A stretch of 64,000 nucleotides of DNA from Chalciporus piperatus. Lineage: Eukaryota; Basidiomycota; Agaricomycetes; Boletales; Boletaceae. The stretch is taken from the NCBI GenBank assembly GCA_038093975.1, contig JBBPTG010000008.1, forward strand, positions 248,001 through 312,000, in the 5' to 3' direction. Shown piece after piece: positions 47,471-59,613 of this stretch. The stretch's first letter is position 1. Every line of letters begins with the position of its first letter. A program made the translations under genes and the position numbers. The notes under the pieces are model-generated. The model had not been told where the DNA came from. It searched no databases and saw only the letters and a list, made by a program, of their open reading frames with translations.

Positions 47471-47922
47471 CGGCCTGATTTGAATGGATGGGCCGTCGAC
47501 AGTTTTTTTCACACCGTGTATAGCCACAATTAACGATATGGAAACCTGAGCCCTTCGGGTCCAGGAAAAAATATCCAACACATTTCGGCTTGAACTGCCG
47601 ACTTCGAACCCAATGCTTGCAATGCAAACATAAGGATTGTGGTTTCGCACCTGGCACCACCAGAAACACAACCTTCAAAGAGGATTGATCTAGGTAAAAC
47701 TTTGTACGGAAGAGTCGTAACTACATCATCGTCCTCGCACCAGAAGTACGAGACAGCGGATCGTAAAGTAATGAACAGATAAAGTAAGGAAAGTGGAGGC
47801 AGCGCAGACAACGCCAAGAGTGGGGCCGAAAAATCGACGAAAGGAAATAAGAAGAGGAGAGCATATAGTGATCGTCCCTAACAGACGATACCCAAGTGGG
47901 ATCTCCATGCAACGGTCCATGG

Positions 47923-50550
47923 TTATGGTGCAACAACCAGACCAGCATCATTGCGAACGACCCCAGTTTTCCTTTCAACGTCCTGGAAATAGTCGAGTGC
48001 CATCTTTGCCTTCTTCTCCAGCTCCTCTGCGTTCTGAACTTCTTTCCCTCTCTCCTCCATCGCCGTTCTGAAACGTTCCCGAAGATCCCAGGACGCCAAT
48101 CGCAAAACCTTGCGAGTCTCGCGGCCAACGCGTCCGGCGTGAGCATTGACGAATAGCTCTTGTTCCGTAGCGCCATCTTCGACTTTGACCAACGAGGCAC
48201 GAATGCGACGACCAATCGTCTTGGGTATCGTGCTCGGAAGCTCCATGATGAAGTACGCCGTGGTTCCAACCACCACTGCACCGATAATAGGTGCTGCCCA
48301 TCTCCTTGTCGACTCGTCCGCAAACATCTCAGAGATGCGAATGATACCGTCAATGAACCCCCTAACACCAATAGCCTTTCCCCCAACCATCGTCAAAACG
48401 CCAACACCAACCGAAAGGATGCTGAGTGCTGTTGCGTTCTTCTCATTGTCATCTTCCGTGTCCGGTTCCCCGCCGAAATGAGCCCAAAGATGATGATTGT
48501 AGTCAAATAGATCAAGCATGGTCGTGTCCAGCATGTCGGAGCGCTGTGAAAGGCCGATTCCAAGATTGTATACACCACCTGCAACGACGGCGCTGGCGGT
48601 CGGGGAAGAACGGCGATGTATCGAGCCTTGCTTGCCCGGTCGAACGCTAAACATTTTCTCCGGCATGAAGACACGACGGGACCTCTCAACGCCTTCCGGA
48701 AGGAATTGATCGCCGAGGGTTCCAATCTTCTTGACACCGGTGGTTGTGGTGACACGAGCTTCATCCTCAGCAAGCTTGACTGCGGCATCCAAGCTTGCGA
48801 GTAGAGCCTTGCGCACGTCACGAACGTAGTCCCAGGTGGCAAGGAAGCCAGGGAACGAAGGGAGGCTGATGGTAGAGTCAACGCCAGGTCGACCCTGACC
48901 AACGCGTTCAAGGGCAGCAGAGAGGATAGCTCTGGTCCTGTTGACGGTGGTAGAAGCTCCAGTTTCCTCGACAACCTCAAGGGCATCCTCCAGGTCCTCC
49001 CTTTCTCTCTTCATCTTCTCGAACACAGGTTTCGTCCTCTCTAGATCGTCCTTAGCGCAATCGATGTCCATCTGTGCAACGATGGCATTTGCGCCGACAA
49101 GAAGGTCGACATCGGTCAGGAGGTTGGACAGGTATGTTGATGCAGGTTGGAGTTTCGACTTTGCCCGCTTGACGAGAACGAAAGACCGCAGAGAAGACTC
49201 GAGGTCGTCGAATGCTGGGTTAGCCGTGTATGGACGGAGCGCGGCAGCAGAGTCAACGAAGTGGACAAGGTCTTCCACATCCTCGAACGTGCCAGGGCTG
49301 AGTTCCTTAATTTGGTCCAAGACAAGTCTCCTACATTTCTCCTTGTTCTTGATCTGCTCGAACTTGTTGACGACGATGAATAGGTAAGCCTTCTCGTTGC
49401 TGGCGTTCGAGAGGAACTCTTTGGCTGACAGGGTGAAGTGGTTCTCTGCGGAGACGACAAAGACGACAACGTCGATTTCTTCCTGGCGAGCGAAAAGTGC
49501 AGTAGTTTTGAGGCTGTCCCGATTGAGACCAGGTGCGTCGATGAGGGAGATGTCCACGACACCGTTGTTGAGGAGAGATTCGGAAATAGCTCTGCTATCA
49601 GCAAGATAGACCTTCAGCACGGGTTGGAGACCTTCGTTATCTGCCACAATGGTCTCCAGGTCCGCAAGAGATACGCGTGAGAACGTTGATTCGTCGGCCA
49701 ATGAGTATGGGACACCATCCGTAAGGATGTGAACCTCCTCAGCCCCGTTATTCTCAGCTGCATCATGCACTTCACAGAATGCAGTTGTACAAGGTTGCTG
49801 GTCAACTGGCATGACCTCGCGACGAAGCAAGGCATTGACGAAGGTGGATTTCCCAGCATTGAGATCTCCTGTCACCAAAACCTTGGAGGATATATCCTCG
49901 ACACGGAGCCGAAGTTTGTTCATATGTTGAAGGGCCGAGCCTATTCGCTCATCAAGGAGGTTGGCAATTGAGCCCTTCTCCAGCTGTGAGACCAGGGTGG
50001 CAGGGGAAGTCGACGAGCCGTGGGGGCCGAGCTTGAGATCAAGGCGAAGGATGCTGAAATCGCCGATTTTGTCAGGAAGAAGTCCCTGGCTGTCGGCCGA
50101 AACTTCCCCGTTCTCATCTGCAAGATCACTATGCGTTTCCTGGGCATCGGCAGTTGATGCTAAAGTGACAGTAGAGAGACCATGTCGCGAGGGGGTGTAG
50201 ACGACTTCTGTCTGATTCAATGGATCGTCGGCGAAGGCGAGAGAACGGCGAATGGAACGGCGGGGCTTTGGCTGCGACGGCTTGGCGGAGTCGTCGCTAG
50301 GCTGCTCCTGGAGTGTGGGATAGCGGACGACCCAGTCATTTTTGTTGAACTCGCGCAGGCCGGCGAGAATGGTCTTGGTTTCGTCTATTGCACCAAGCAG
50401 GCTATGATAGCCATGAGGTCGAAATGTTAATGGGTGGATCGGGAAGACGGCTTACCGGTCTTTTTGCTCGACATACGCCTCCTGAACATCCTCTACTTTG
50501 AGATGCCTCTCGCCATTAACCGGCAAGGAGGTATCTTTTCCAGCACGCAT
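47923..50550 (-). CDS. FZO1: Mitofusin Fzo1, outer-mitochondrial-membrane fusion GTPase
   Basis: A dynamin-family GTPase that tethers and fuses mitochondrial outer membranes. Two exons, 50456-50550 and 47923-50401, give 857 aa; ATG 50548-50550 starts MRAGKDTSLPVNGERHLKVE. GTPase motifs: G1 VLVTGDLNAGKSTFVNALL, G2 Thr in QPCTTAF, G3 SLIDAPGLN, G4 FIVVNKFEQ. After a helical region (KPVFEKMKREREDLEDALEV) there are two close hydrophobic segments (ALSILSVGVGVLTMVGG and APIIGAVVVGTTAYFIM), the fungal Fzo1 double-pass anchor, and then a C-terminal helix (AMEERGKEVQNAEELEKKAK). It diverges from the quinone oxidoreductase. Confidence 0.95.
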
Positions 50551-51002
50551 TGGCAAAAATCGCCTTAAGTGTGGGGAATGTGACTAGTTATGTCTTGAGG
50601 CGGGATGCCTTGGTTCACCGTCTAGCGAGCGAGTTCCCGAACAGTTTGCGGTTGGAGAAACAAGTGCTCCTTGGTCATCCGCTCCTTAGTCAGCAATTCT
50701 CAATCACGAGGGTCATGTCTCCCGAAATCCGATCCGACACAACGTCACACCAAGGGCAGTCCTCATCGATTTTTGAATTGTTAACGTTGAGACCAGTGGG
50801 ATCCGTTATGTTTAGATCTAAACTCGAACGGAGAATCCGTTTTTCACGATGGTCTGGACTTGTACCTCGTGTGCGTTTGTCCCAGACTCCGTCATAGGTT
50901 TGCTCGTCTAAGTTTAGCCTGAGATTGTGGCCATTTCAGTACATATGACCCCGTGAATCAAGTGCTAAACTCTCCCATAGCGATTCATCTCCTCCGGTCA
51001 AT
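50551..51002. other. Intergenic, 452 bp, divergent promoters
   Basis: Promoter space between FZO1 and the quinone oxidoreductase. No supported feature. Confidence 0.5.
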
Positions 51003-52497
51003 ATGTCGACGATGCGGGCTGTGTTGATTAAGGACGGCAAAGGTCATATCGAGAACCTATACGTCGGAGATACCGAAAGACCTGTTCCTAAGGATGGACA
51101 GGTACTGGTCAAGGTGAGGCCTCAGCCTCCTTTCGATCCTCAACCGTAATCACATATGACCACATAATGGGCGCTTTCAGATCGTTGCGTTCGGGTTGAA
51201 TCGTATGGATCTCGCCCAGCGTGAGGGTCAGTATCCCCCACCTCCCGGCGCATCCGACATTCTTGGAGTCGAATTCTCCGGAACTGTCCATGAACTTGGA
51301 CCCGGTGTTACCAAGTGGGCTTTGGGGGATGAAGTTTGTGGCCTCGTCGGTGGTGTAAGGCATCCTTCGAACATACATCAGACTTATCACGGATATCTCA
51401 CGTTCGTTTTCACTAGGGGGCATATGCCGAATACATTGCTTGTGACCAGGGTTTGTTGATCAAGAAACCCGCACACTTGTCTTGGGTGGAGGCTGCAAGC
51501 ATTCCCGAAAACTTTATCACGGGTAAGTCCGACGGGTTGATGGTCTGATTGATTGCTCTCATCTTGTGTCTCAGCCTATCAAGCACTTGTCAAATATGGA
51601 CAAGTGAAGAAAGGTGACCACGTCCTTGTCCATGCTGGTGCTTCCGGTGTTGGGGTTGCTGCAATTCAAATTGCACGCACGTTCGGCGCGTGAGTGCTTC
51701 CGGGGCCATCTCAAACTCTTATCGCTGTGTATAGGCTGTGGGCTAACGCCCAATACAGGAGCACCGTGACGGCGACAGCATCGACCACGGACAAGTTGGA
51801 ATGGCTTCTTTCGATCCAAAACGGGGCAACTCATGCCGTCAACTACACCACCGACAATTTCGCAGAGGAAGTCAAGAAGACGACGAATGGCAGAGGTGTC
51901 GATGTCGTAATCGATTTCGTCGGAAGGACGCATTGGGAAAAGAACATTGATTCTCTTGCGATTGACGGAAGAATGACCATCCTCGCATTCCTGAGCGGTA
52001 AAGATGGAACGCCTGCTATCCACGAGACTCTTATTAAAACCACGCCCCTTTACAGGAAGCGAGGTTCCTTCTGTCAATCTACGACCGATCCTGTACAAGC
52101 GTCTCAAGATCCAGGGGTCCACGCTGCGGTCTCGCAGTTTGGAGTACCAGACACAACTGATCAGCAGGTACGCCCACTTGGCGGCGTCGGGTGAATAATC
52201 TAGCAACGTATTTCGCAAGTGCTAGCTTCCAGGAAGTAGTCGGTAAGATAACAGGGAGCGAAGGGGACGGGCCGATGCGGACTTACATCCACAAGGTTTG
52301 TGTCTTCCTTGAGGGTCCTTTCTCATCTGACCCCGTCGGACACGGACGACTCGAACGCTCAGGTGTATCCTTGGAACGAGATCCAACAAGCACACCGCGA
52401 GATGGCCGAGAACAAGAATAGGTGAGTGAATCTTGATGCAGAGAGAGACCTTATGTCGAGTTGCCTTAGCGGGAAGATCATTGTCACTGTCAACTAG
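51003..52497 (+). CDS. Quinone oxidoreductase (PIG3/TP53I3-like MDR family)
   Basis: A zinc-free medium-chain reductase that reduces quinones with NADPH. The ATG at 51003 gives [20 protein letters not shown]. The GroES-like domain has [20 protein letters not shown] and [20 protein letters not shown], then [14 protein letters not shown] across an intron and [20 protein letters not shown]. The Rossmann part has [37 protein letters not shown] and [16 protein letters not shown]. The family's NADPH loop is AGASGVG. The C-terminal exons read [20 protein letters not shown] and [19 protein letters not shown], ending at 52497. Seven or so introns, all consistent in phase where checked. Confidence 0.9.
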
Positions 52498-53993
52498 GCG
52501 AGTGATGGAGACAACGCACTGTGATGAGGTTTCAGATTGTAGTTTTACGTGTTGGCATCGAAAGCTGAGAATCATGTGTATGTTTATCAGAAATATGTAT
52601 GTTGAACAAGTGGCAATGCCATTGTCCCGCCGAGTCTTGCTTGAACAGAAAACAGGCACCGAGCAACATTCCACCGGAATTTGTCAACGACTTCGAAACA
52701 GACAACGATTCTCCCGCACCCCGTAAACAACCGGAAGAAGTACTCGTACCAAAGGCTCAGTTAAAACACCCTAGAGAAGCAAGAGACCATCGGCACGACA
52801 ACCTGCGCACTGGCTTCCGTGGTTACCTATCCTTCCACCGGCGACTACATATCTGGCAGACGAGTTGATGGTGTTGTGTAATACGAGGTAGGCTGAGCCT
52901 TGGAGGCTCCTCGGGACCTCGGAAAGAGTACAGACTGATCTGTTGGTCGAACACCGGGGTCGATTTGCGATATGGGACCCCAACGACGATCTGATCTCGG
53001 CGGTTCATTCTTTGACTCACGTTCGCCGTTGAGTATCGCACTCGCCAAAATCAGGCACAAGTTAAGCCGTGCTCTCGCAAGTTGAATGAAACTTGTTCCT
53101 ATAAGGTTTAAGCAACCTGACTCGATGGGGAAACGCACTCGTTTTTGCGAGACATTGGGTATAGGAAATTGGCTTGTTGCTAAGCCGGCAGCGTCCTGGA
53201 CGTGCTCTTTATCAGCAATCGAGACTCGGTCTGCCAAGTAACACCCGATACATGCTGACGCGGCTGGTAGCCTGGTACACAGCACTCACAGCAGCATGAC
53301 TCAGGCGGTCAGTCGCCGAGAGAATGGAACATGTCACCATTGTGATCTATGAACGTTTCCATGAGCTATGCGCCCGTTGATGAAACCCACTGATGAGTGC
53401 CGTGTCAAAGAAGTTGACAGAAGCAATGGTGAGGTTAAACCGCCACCAGGGCATAGTCCCGTAGGCAGCCCCTTAATAGGTATGAAGACAGTCACGACCA
53501 GGGCAGCCCAGCACTGGTTTGGACCTGTCAGGGCTGTCAGTGGCCAAGTTGTGATCTCAGCCACTGGCGGCAGCGGCCGATTTGGGCGCGTAGTCTCGCG
53601 TAGTATCTGCGGCAGGAACGAACTGGCTGTGTTTGTAACTTGCAACTTACCACAGTTTAGGTTCCTCCTTCTACTCGATTTGGCCATTTCTGGCGCCAAA
53701 TGCTGCAACTTGAACCCTTCTCATGGGCTGCTAGCGTTCCGTGTGAGTAAACTTTACAATAAATGGATCGCGGTTTCGGGCCTGTGTCGGTTCCGGCATG
53801 CCAAGGTTCGAGCATCTGATTCTTTATTGATGCACCAGCCGTCAGCTCCTCAGCAAGTACGTGAGGCGATGTCATTGGGGTATATAAGACAACCAGCCGG
53901 TCTATGGATCTTCAGCATTCGAGTCATACCCCAATCGTCGTGCTTATCCCTCGATCACTCGATCATACCCAATTGTCTTCACTGCCCACAGCC
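52498..53993. other. Gene-poor stretch, about 1.5 kb
   Basis: Contains no ORF with a recognisable family. The longest plus-strand ORF (53368-53997, 209 aa) runs through a TATA box and into the next small ORF and is not called. The last 115 bp look like a core promoter. Confidence 0.5.
53881..53888 (+). promoter_or_regulatory. TATA box for the small ORF at 53994
   Basis: TATATAAG lies 113 bp before the ATG and is followed by a pyrimidine-rich leader (TCTTCACTGCCC region) and an AGCC-ATG context. This is a strong, compact fungal promoter layout. Confidence 0.6.
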
Positions 53994-54197
53994 ATGAACA
54001 GCCAGTACAACAACTCTTCTGCTCAATACCAGGCTGCCTACGGGTCGACGAAGTCGACCAAGGGCACTAGCAGCCCACAGTCCCAGACGAACGTCGACTC
54101 GAGGGGTCATTCATACACCACCCAGTCATCTAAATATGGACCGCCGCGCACCACAGTCAGCGCCGGAGCGAGCTCTGTGGCTCCTGTATTCTTTTAA
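53994..54197 (+). CDS. Small Ser/Tyr/Gln-rich protein, 67 aa
   Basis: A single-exon ORF. Its composition is unusual: Ser, Thr, Tyr, Gln and Gly dominate (MNSQYNNSSAQYQAAYGSTK; later SKYGPPRTTVSAGASS), with a hydrophobic PVFF end, no signal peptide and no cysteine. I recognise no family. The support is the TATA box at 53881, a pyrimidine-rich leader and a clean start context, rather than homology. Such low-complexity small proteins in fungi are sometimes strongly expressed and stress- or development-linked, but nothing here shows a function. Confidence 0.45.
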   Translation: MNSQYNNSSAQYQAAYGSTKSTKGTSSPQSQTNVDSRGHSYTTQSSKYGPPRTTVSAGASSVAPVFF

Positions 54198-55226
54198 TCC
54201 CCCGATCAACCCTCATAAAGCAGCGACCCCATTAGCTGCGACACGCAGCTTCCTGCGCATCACATGCTCCCATCACATATCCGTGTTCTGTCCCCTCGGA
54301 CATAGAGCTCTCTCACCACACGCAGCACCACCGCACAATCATCATCCCCGATTTCGAGTTCATCTCAGCCACCATTTCTCTCAATATCATAATTTTTATC
54401 CACACTATGTCGATGCCCATATGTGGGTGTCGTCATGCGGATCTTCGGGAGGGGAAATGCTTTGTTTGGCAAACATCAAGGTTCGTTGGTGATGAGGAGC
54501 ATTCATCACAGCTTTTTAAAGGAAGGAAGGACTCGCATCATCTATGTAACGGTCTCCATTTTCATCTTTGCTTGCGTTTTTTACGGACATCAGCGCATCG
54601 CACTTATACTAGCACTACCCTCTTATGTAGCCTTTTACTGTACCTTGCCAAGTTGGCGATAAGTTTTTTCGCAATGTTATCGATCTTGTTTTCTATCTAT
54701 GGGATTCGTTGTTCTCGAAAGGACGATATGTGGGATTCAGAAGAACGGACTAGTGTCTTCGTTAGCGAGTTAAGTCGTCGATTTCCCACTGTGAAAGTTA
54801 CGAATTGTACGCAGATTCGACATCTTGATTTGAGGTATCGGGAGCTTCAATGCGATTCAGAGAAGTCCATGGAAGAATCATGATTACTTCTGGTTGAATG
54901 GTAACAATAGATAGAAGAACGGAATCAATTGGAGTAAGGCTCGCAAGCTTTCGACGATCCAAGTCATTGGTTGTCAGCTAGATGAGACTTGGATCTCACA
55001 ACTGGGGATATGTCCATGGGTATCCCAGTACGCAGTACAATACTCCATCGCTGCATGAAGACGGGTGAAGCGATCATGATTCGGAAGGATCTCATAGAAT
55101 CAGGGATTGCTCGGACATTCTATCAGAGATATTCCATTCAATCAAGACATATAAACGAAGATATCACCTACCAAGGAACGAGGATGCTTTCTTGATCTCC
55201 CGTTCACTCCCAGAAGTTGAAGGAAG
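54198..55226. other. Gene-poor stretch, about 1.0 kb
   Basis: Between the small ORF and the esterase stop. One possible hypothetical ORF (54407-54883) is listed separately. Nothing else is supported. Confidence 0.45.
54407..54883 (+). CDS. Hypothetical ORF, 158 aa, weak
   Basis: Starts MSMPICGCRHADLREG. The middle is hydrophobic (LLCSLLLYLAKLAISFFAM) and the C-terminal part is charged and coding-like (EERTSVFVSELSRRFPTVKV; RHLDLRYRELQ). No family is recognised, and an overlapping frame is also open. It may be chance or a decayed gene. Confidence 0.2.
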   Translation: MSMPICGCRHADLREGKCFVWQTSRFVGDEEHSSQLFKGRKDSHHLCNGLHFHLCLRFLRTSAHRTYTSTTLLCSLLLYLAKLAISFFAMLSILFSIYGIRCSRKDDMWDSEERTSVFVSELSRRFPTVKVTNCTQIRHLDLRYRELQCDSEKSMEES

Positions 55227-56456
55227 TCACAACTTCCCCCGGGTTCCTGTTTGGAATACCCCTGTGACCACAGATCCAGAAGTCTTTGCTTCCCACCAAT
55301 CCAGGATGCAATCTACAACTTCATCCTGGCGCTAAATAAGGCAGTTCATTTTGGTGAGCCCGCGGACTGCGATGGAGAAAACTCACCCCTGTCAAATTGT
55401 GATCGGCGTCCTCAATGAGATGTAGGTTGTGCGTCCCAGGTGACCGTGCTCCAAATGCACGCGCGTAGATGATCGCGTCATAACTGAGCTTCATCATCAG
55501 TACATTTTCGTATGGACCTGGGAGATACTCACACAGGGACCGTTTTATCAGTGAGACCATGGATCGTCAAAACATCTGTGGAAGATGGAAACGTGTCCCA
55601 AACAATTCCGGAGTTCCAACGCGAGAATTCTTCCAAGTCGTGAGGGTATATTCTCTGTACGACAGCTTTCCGTGCGACCGTGACCTTCCAGTCGTAGTAG
55701 CCTTTGGTTGCCCATTGTTCCTTGTAGGCGTCGGCACCATCTATAGGCTGTGAACATTTCATCAATCTTCGGAACGTGTCAAATTCACCATATATCCGCT
55801 AAATTGTGATTATTTCAGTTCGTGTGGAGGACGGGAACCGCGAGACTCTCACATGCATTCGGTAACGTCCTGACACATTGACCAGAGCACGTACACGCTT
55901 CCCTTCTTCAGACGTGCAAAGCCAATGCATCCCAACGATGGAGCCACGAGAATGGCCGACGACCATGTCCACCTCATAGCCATAGTTAGTACGGAGGTAA
56001 GCCACAACTGTCACAAGATCTTCCACATCATCGGCAATTCCCTCTTGTCTCCACTGGCTTCCGCTTTCGTGGTTTCCCCTGCGGACTCAAGTTTAGCGAT
56101 TCAGTTAAGACCGCAAAATATGGCACCGTACCGAAAGTCGAACCTCAAGGAATCGAATGGCAACCTCGACGCGAGTCGCTTCTGAAACAAATAATCCTTA
56201 TGACTAGGAGCAACATTAATAAGGCCTATAGGAAGACAGATCCATTGCGACTCACCCCATCGTTCCATGCAAGATCTGTGCGTGATCCTCAGCCATGTGA
56301 TACCCCAACTATTTCGAAGGACGAAGATATCTCACCAGGGCAATCTTTCTGCCATTTGTGGGCTGGTGCGGCTCTAGCTGCTCCAGAATGCCTACAAGGT
56401 TAAAATCCCCCGCAGGGTGGGGTATATTGAGTTTCGTGGACTTTCTATCCACCATC
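55227..56456 (-). CDS. Alpha/beta-hydrolase, ectomycorrhiza-regulated-esterase type
   Basis: A cytosolic-type alpha/beta hydrolase of the group often labelled ectomycorrhiza-regulated esterase in basidiomycetes. The ATG at 56456 gives MVDRKSTKLNIPHPAGDFNL; exons rejoin as KIALILHGTMGHKDYLFQKR, LASRLPFDSLRFDFRGNHES and VDMVVGHSRGSIVGMHWL (nucleophile elbow GHSRG with the catalytic Ser). The acid is in VLTIHGLTDKTVPVYDAIIY (Asp) and the base in LHLIEDADHNLTG (His). The end reads DEVVDCILDWWEAKTSG. At least five introns. All three catalytic residues are visible, so it is probably active; the substrate is unknown. Confidence 0.88.
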
Positions 56457-56842
56457 GTCGTGGCACGGAAGGAGTGTGTGACGGACGGTTAACCAACCGG
56501 CAATGTGGGGTACCGGGTGCCATAATTGGCAGGTCTAGTGTTCATCCAAGGTCAACCCACGCACGGACAACCGTTTCACTTCTGATTGAGGAAATCTAGT
56601 TGAGTAAGTCTTGACACCTCGGCGAACAGGAGATCTGGACGAGAAATTGTGGCGAGACGGAGGGTTCTTACCTACGAATTTGGTGCCGGCTAGCTTTTTC
56701 CTCCATCTGCCTCGATCCCACGGTGTCTGTATCTGCGGTAGGGCGGGCCGAAGAAGACGCTTAGGCTTAGGTCCACTCCTGAGCCTGACTTGCACTATCC
56801 CCAGCAAATCTTCTCCTCTCGCCGCACCTGGCTAGCTATATC
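56457..56842. other. Intergenic, 386 bp, divergent promoters
   Basis: Promoter space of the esterase (minus) and M64 peptidase (plus). Nothing specific is seen. Confidence 0.45.
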
Positions 56843-59091
56843 ATGAAATGCTTGACCTTCGCCGTGGCGTTGGGTGCACTCGGCAGCTGCGTTGTTGCGG
56901 AAGGAGCGCACGCTCGACATTGGGAGCTTGTTCTCCGAGTTGACGGCTTTGACGGTGTCTGCAAACTCATTTCCGCTCGCTCAGCCCAGATGCACAAGGA
57001 CTTGCTCAGCCAAAAGGTAGTCAAGGAAGTGACCCCTGTACCTGTACCTTCTCCTTTGGAAGCACAGAACGTTGTTCGGTTGCTCTTACTCGACATACCC
57101 TCCCTCGTGTCTCAAGCCCAGGTTCATTGTTCCAACGATCTTTCTGGTCTGCTTTCGAGTCTTGGGCAGCATCCTTCTCCCATTTTCACAGAAGATAGCT
57201 CCCAATTTTCATTCTCACGAGATGAGGTGCTCGCTCCTCCGGATATTAACATCCCTCCACTCGAAATCATCCCACTGATTACCTCCGGGCCCGCTGAAAA
57301 CCGAGTCGACCTGGCATTCTTTGCTGACGGTTGTACGTAACCCGTGAAAATGATGTCGTTGATTTGATGTTGATGGATCGCAGATACTGCCAGAGAACGA
57401 CAGAAGTTCTTGGATGATGCAACTCGACTTGCTCGAGATTTGTCAACGAACCAAACCTTTTTCACTGTCAAACCGTTGCTCAACTTTTGGGCTGTCTTCA
57501 CTCCCAGTAAAGAGGTCTTTCGAGTCAGTTGCATGAAACCGTATTCTTGCTAACATCTGACGACAGAGTGGCATTGGGGTCGGCGGGGAAGCCAAGGAGT
57601 GAGAAGCCGAGCCATGTTCATTGGAATCCGACTGCTGATGCCACTCTCACAGCACACCGTTTGGTCTTTACAGAGATGGGACAGAGCTACGAGGCTTGTA
57701 CGCCAACAACTCTGACGTCGCTCTTGCTGCCTGCGCTTCTCTTGGTGACAAGTGCAATTACGCAATTTTGCTGGGTTGGAGTTTTAGTACCTGATGTCGT
57801 TTTCGTGATAAGCTGATCTTGCATCTTTGCAGCGAACGATCCATTGTATGGTGGTAAGCGCATTTGTCCATGTATGATACAGGCTTCGCTAAGGTTCCCT
57901 TAGGTATTGGAGGTGACTACACGTAAGCTGACCGATAAAAATTTCTAAATAACGAACACAACCTGAATTTATTCAAGTACGACTACCGCCTCTCAAGCCA
58001 ATGGTGCCCTCGTCCTCCGCCACGAAATCGGCCATTCCATCATCGAAGTTGGTGAAGAATACGACGGTGGTTTCGCCTATTTCGGCGTCAACGCCATACA
58101 CGACCCCAACCACATCACATGGTCCCACTGGTTGACCCACACAGACAAACCGCGCGAGGAACGCTCCGTGATGGCGATGCAGGCGTACCCATGGACGCTT
58201 CTTGAGGTGCAGAAGCCATGGTCGTACACATTTTCGTCGGCTGGGACGTACGCGCGCCATCTCATCAAGTTTTCTCTGTCTGGGATTCCGCATGTGGAAG
58301 ATTTCGTCGTGTATCTTGATGGTGTGGATCTTGGTTGGAAGCCTCGGAAGGATATTGGGGTGGATAGGTGGCACTACGATTTTCTGTTCAAGCATGCATT
58401 GAGCGAGGGCGAGCATGTGATCAAGTTCGAGCTTCAGAACGGGGAGATTCAGGGTCAAGCACAACTCTGTAGTGTCGAGGTTCTGGAATACGGGACCCAC
58501 GAAGAGTGAGTAATTCATCCCTCTGTTTGTCCATCATATGCGCATGTGGCTGACTTGGACTAGGTTCAACGCGACGCAAGGATATTACAGCCTCTTCCCC
58601 ACGTAGGTCATCCATTCTGTTTCGAAAGTGCCCTAATCGCTGGAACACCAAATTCTAGATACAACCTCGACAACGAAACTTCTTACAGGCCCACAAACGA
58701 TGACTGCCTCATGCGCAGTGTCGTCAAGCCCAACTTTTGCGACGTCTGTCTGGAGGGTCTCTGGCTCTCCCTCCTGAAACGTGTCGATCTCATAGAAGAC
58801 CTGCGCCTGACCTGCTCAGGATCTAATATGCAGACGGTCGAACTTGACCTCGTCAAGCTCGCGCAATTCAGGGAACAGCCCATCGAGAGCGCGGAGAGCT
58901 ACGTGATCAAATGGTCCAAAGAAGGACGTGTCTTGGAGGCCTTCACAAACCTCACCAAAGTGGACTTTCAGGACGCGAGTGGTACTTATCACGTCGATGT
59001 CGCATATTCCGTCGACGAAGTGCGGCTCGACCCTCGTGGGTACCTCAACGCGAGTAGAACATTCGAACTCGCTTCTCACTCGTGCCAATGA
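56843..59091 (+). CDS. Secreted M64 family zinc metallopeptidase
   Basis: The M64 (IgA-peptidase-like) family has secreted members in many fungi and bacteria. The ATG at 56843 opens a signal peptide, MKCLTFAVALGALGSCVVA, then an N-terminal domain (HWELVLRVDGFDGVCKLISA). The catalytic domain begins NRVDLAFFADGYTARERQKF (the family's typical DGY segment), continues LNFWAVFTPSKE and GIGVGGEAKESTPFGLYRDG, and carries the zinc motif LRHEIGHSIIEVGEEYDGG (HExxH plus a downstream acidic ligand). A C-terminal beta domain follows (IPHVEDFVVYLDGVDLGW; FKHALSEGEHVIKFEL), with several cysteines (CLMRSVVKPNFCDVC). About six introns. In a saprotroph or symbiont the likely substrate is environmental protein; no antibody cleavage is implied. 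Confidence 0.9.
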
Positions 59092-59613
59092 GACGTTGGG
59101 GGTCATGGTGTGGATGTAACCGGCGCGAAATAATGGAATAATGTCACTTGTATCGTATGATATGCAATCATTTAAGCCTTGGGAAACTACTGCAGCAATA
59201 AAGTAAGGTCGACGAGGGTGAAGGGACCATGAAAGATACTACAAGCGGCCTGCTAATGAGCGTGGGGGGGAGGACGTGGGGTGTGAATGAGAAACAGCAG
59301 CAGTCATGTGTGGAAGTCCAGTGAGATATATAGGTTGTGAGGCACGAAGGATATTCCAATCCGTCATGGTATTGTATGAACCAAGGTATACCGTGATGAG
59401 CGAATGAATGGGAATATGAAAGTCATCACATAGAAGGTACAGAAGAAGCGCAAGTTGATGTCTTGAAGGATAGATGCGCCCTGTTGAATGGAGATGAAAT
59501 CCGAAGAGAAATTCATGAAAAGTGGGTACTGGAGACAAGAAGCTAAATGCACAGTGAACAAGCAAAATTTACACGAAAAGCAAGCACGCCCAAATACCCA
59601 AATATCGAGACAA
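59092..59613. other. Intergenic, 522 bp, between convergent 3' ends
   Basis: 3' space of the M64 peptidase and the CaaX protein. Nothing is seen. Confidence 0.5.

Larger units (their letters stand above)
46032..47922. other. Gene-free 1.9 kb with inverted and direct repeats
   Basis: Between the second GH16 start and the FZO1 stop. No ORF here has a family signature. It contains an orphan TATAAATA (46756-46763, plus), a 7-bp-stem hairpin CTCGGGC...GCCCGAG just after it, a 28/29-bp direct repeat pair, and the three inverted repeats listed separately. Confidence 0.6.

Noticed and set aside
47523..47672. Possible minus-strand tRNA or tRNA-derived SINE (B-box-like GGGTTCGAAGTC)
   Set aside because: The T stem and acceptor stem do not pair and no A box or anticodon arm can be fitted.
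53368..53997. 209-aa plus-strand ORF
   Set aside because: It has no family signature, runs across a TATA box and overlaps the start of the small ORF at 53994; probably chance.
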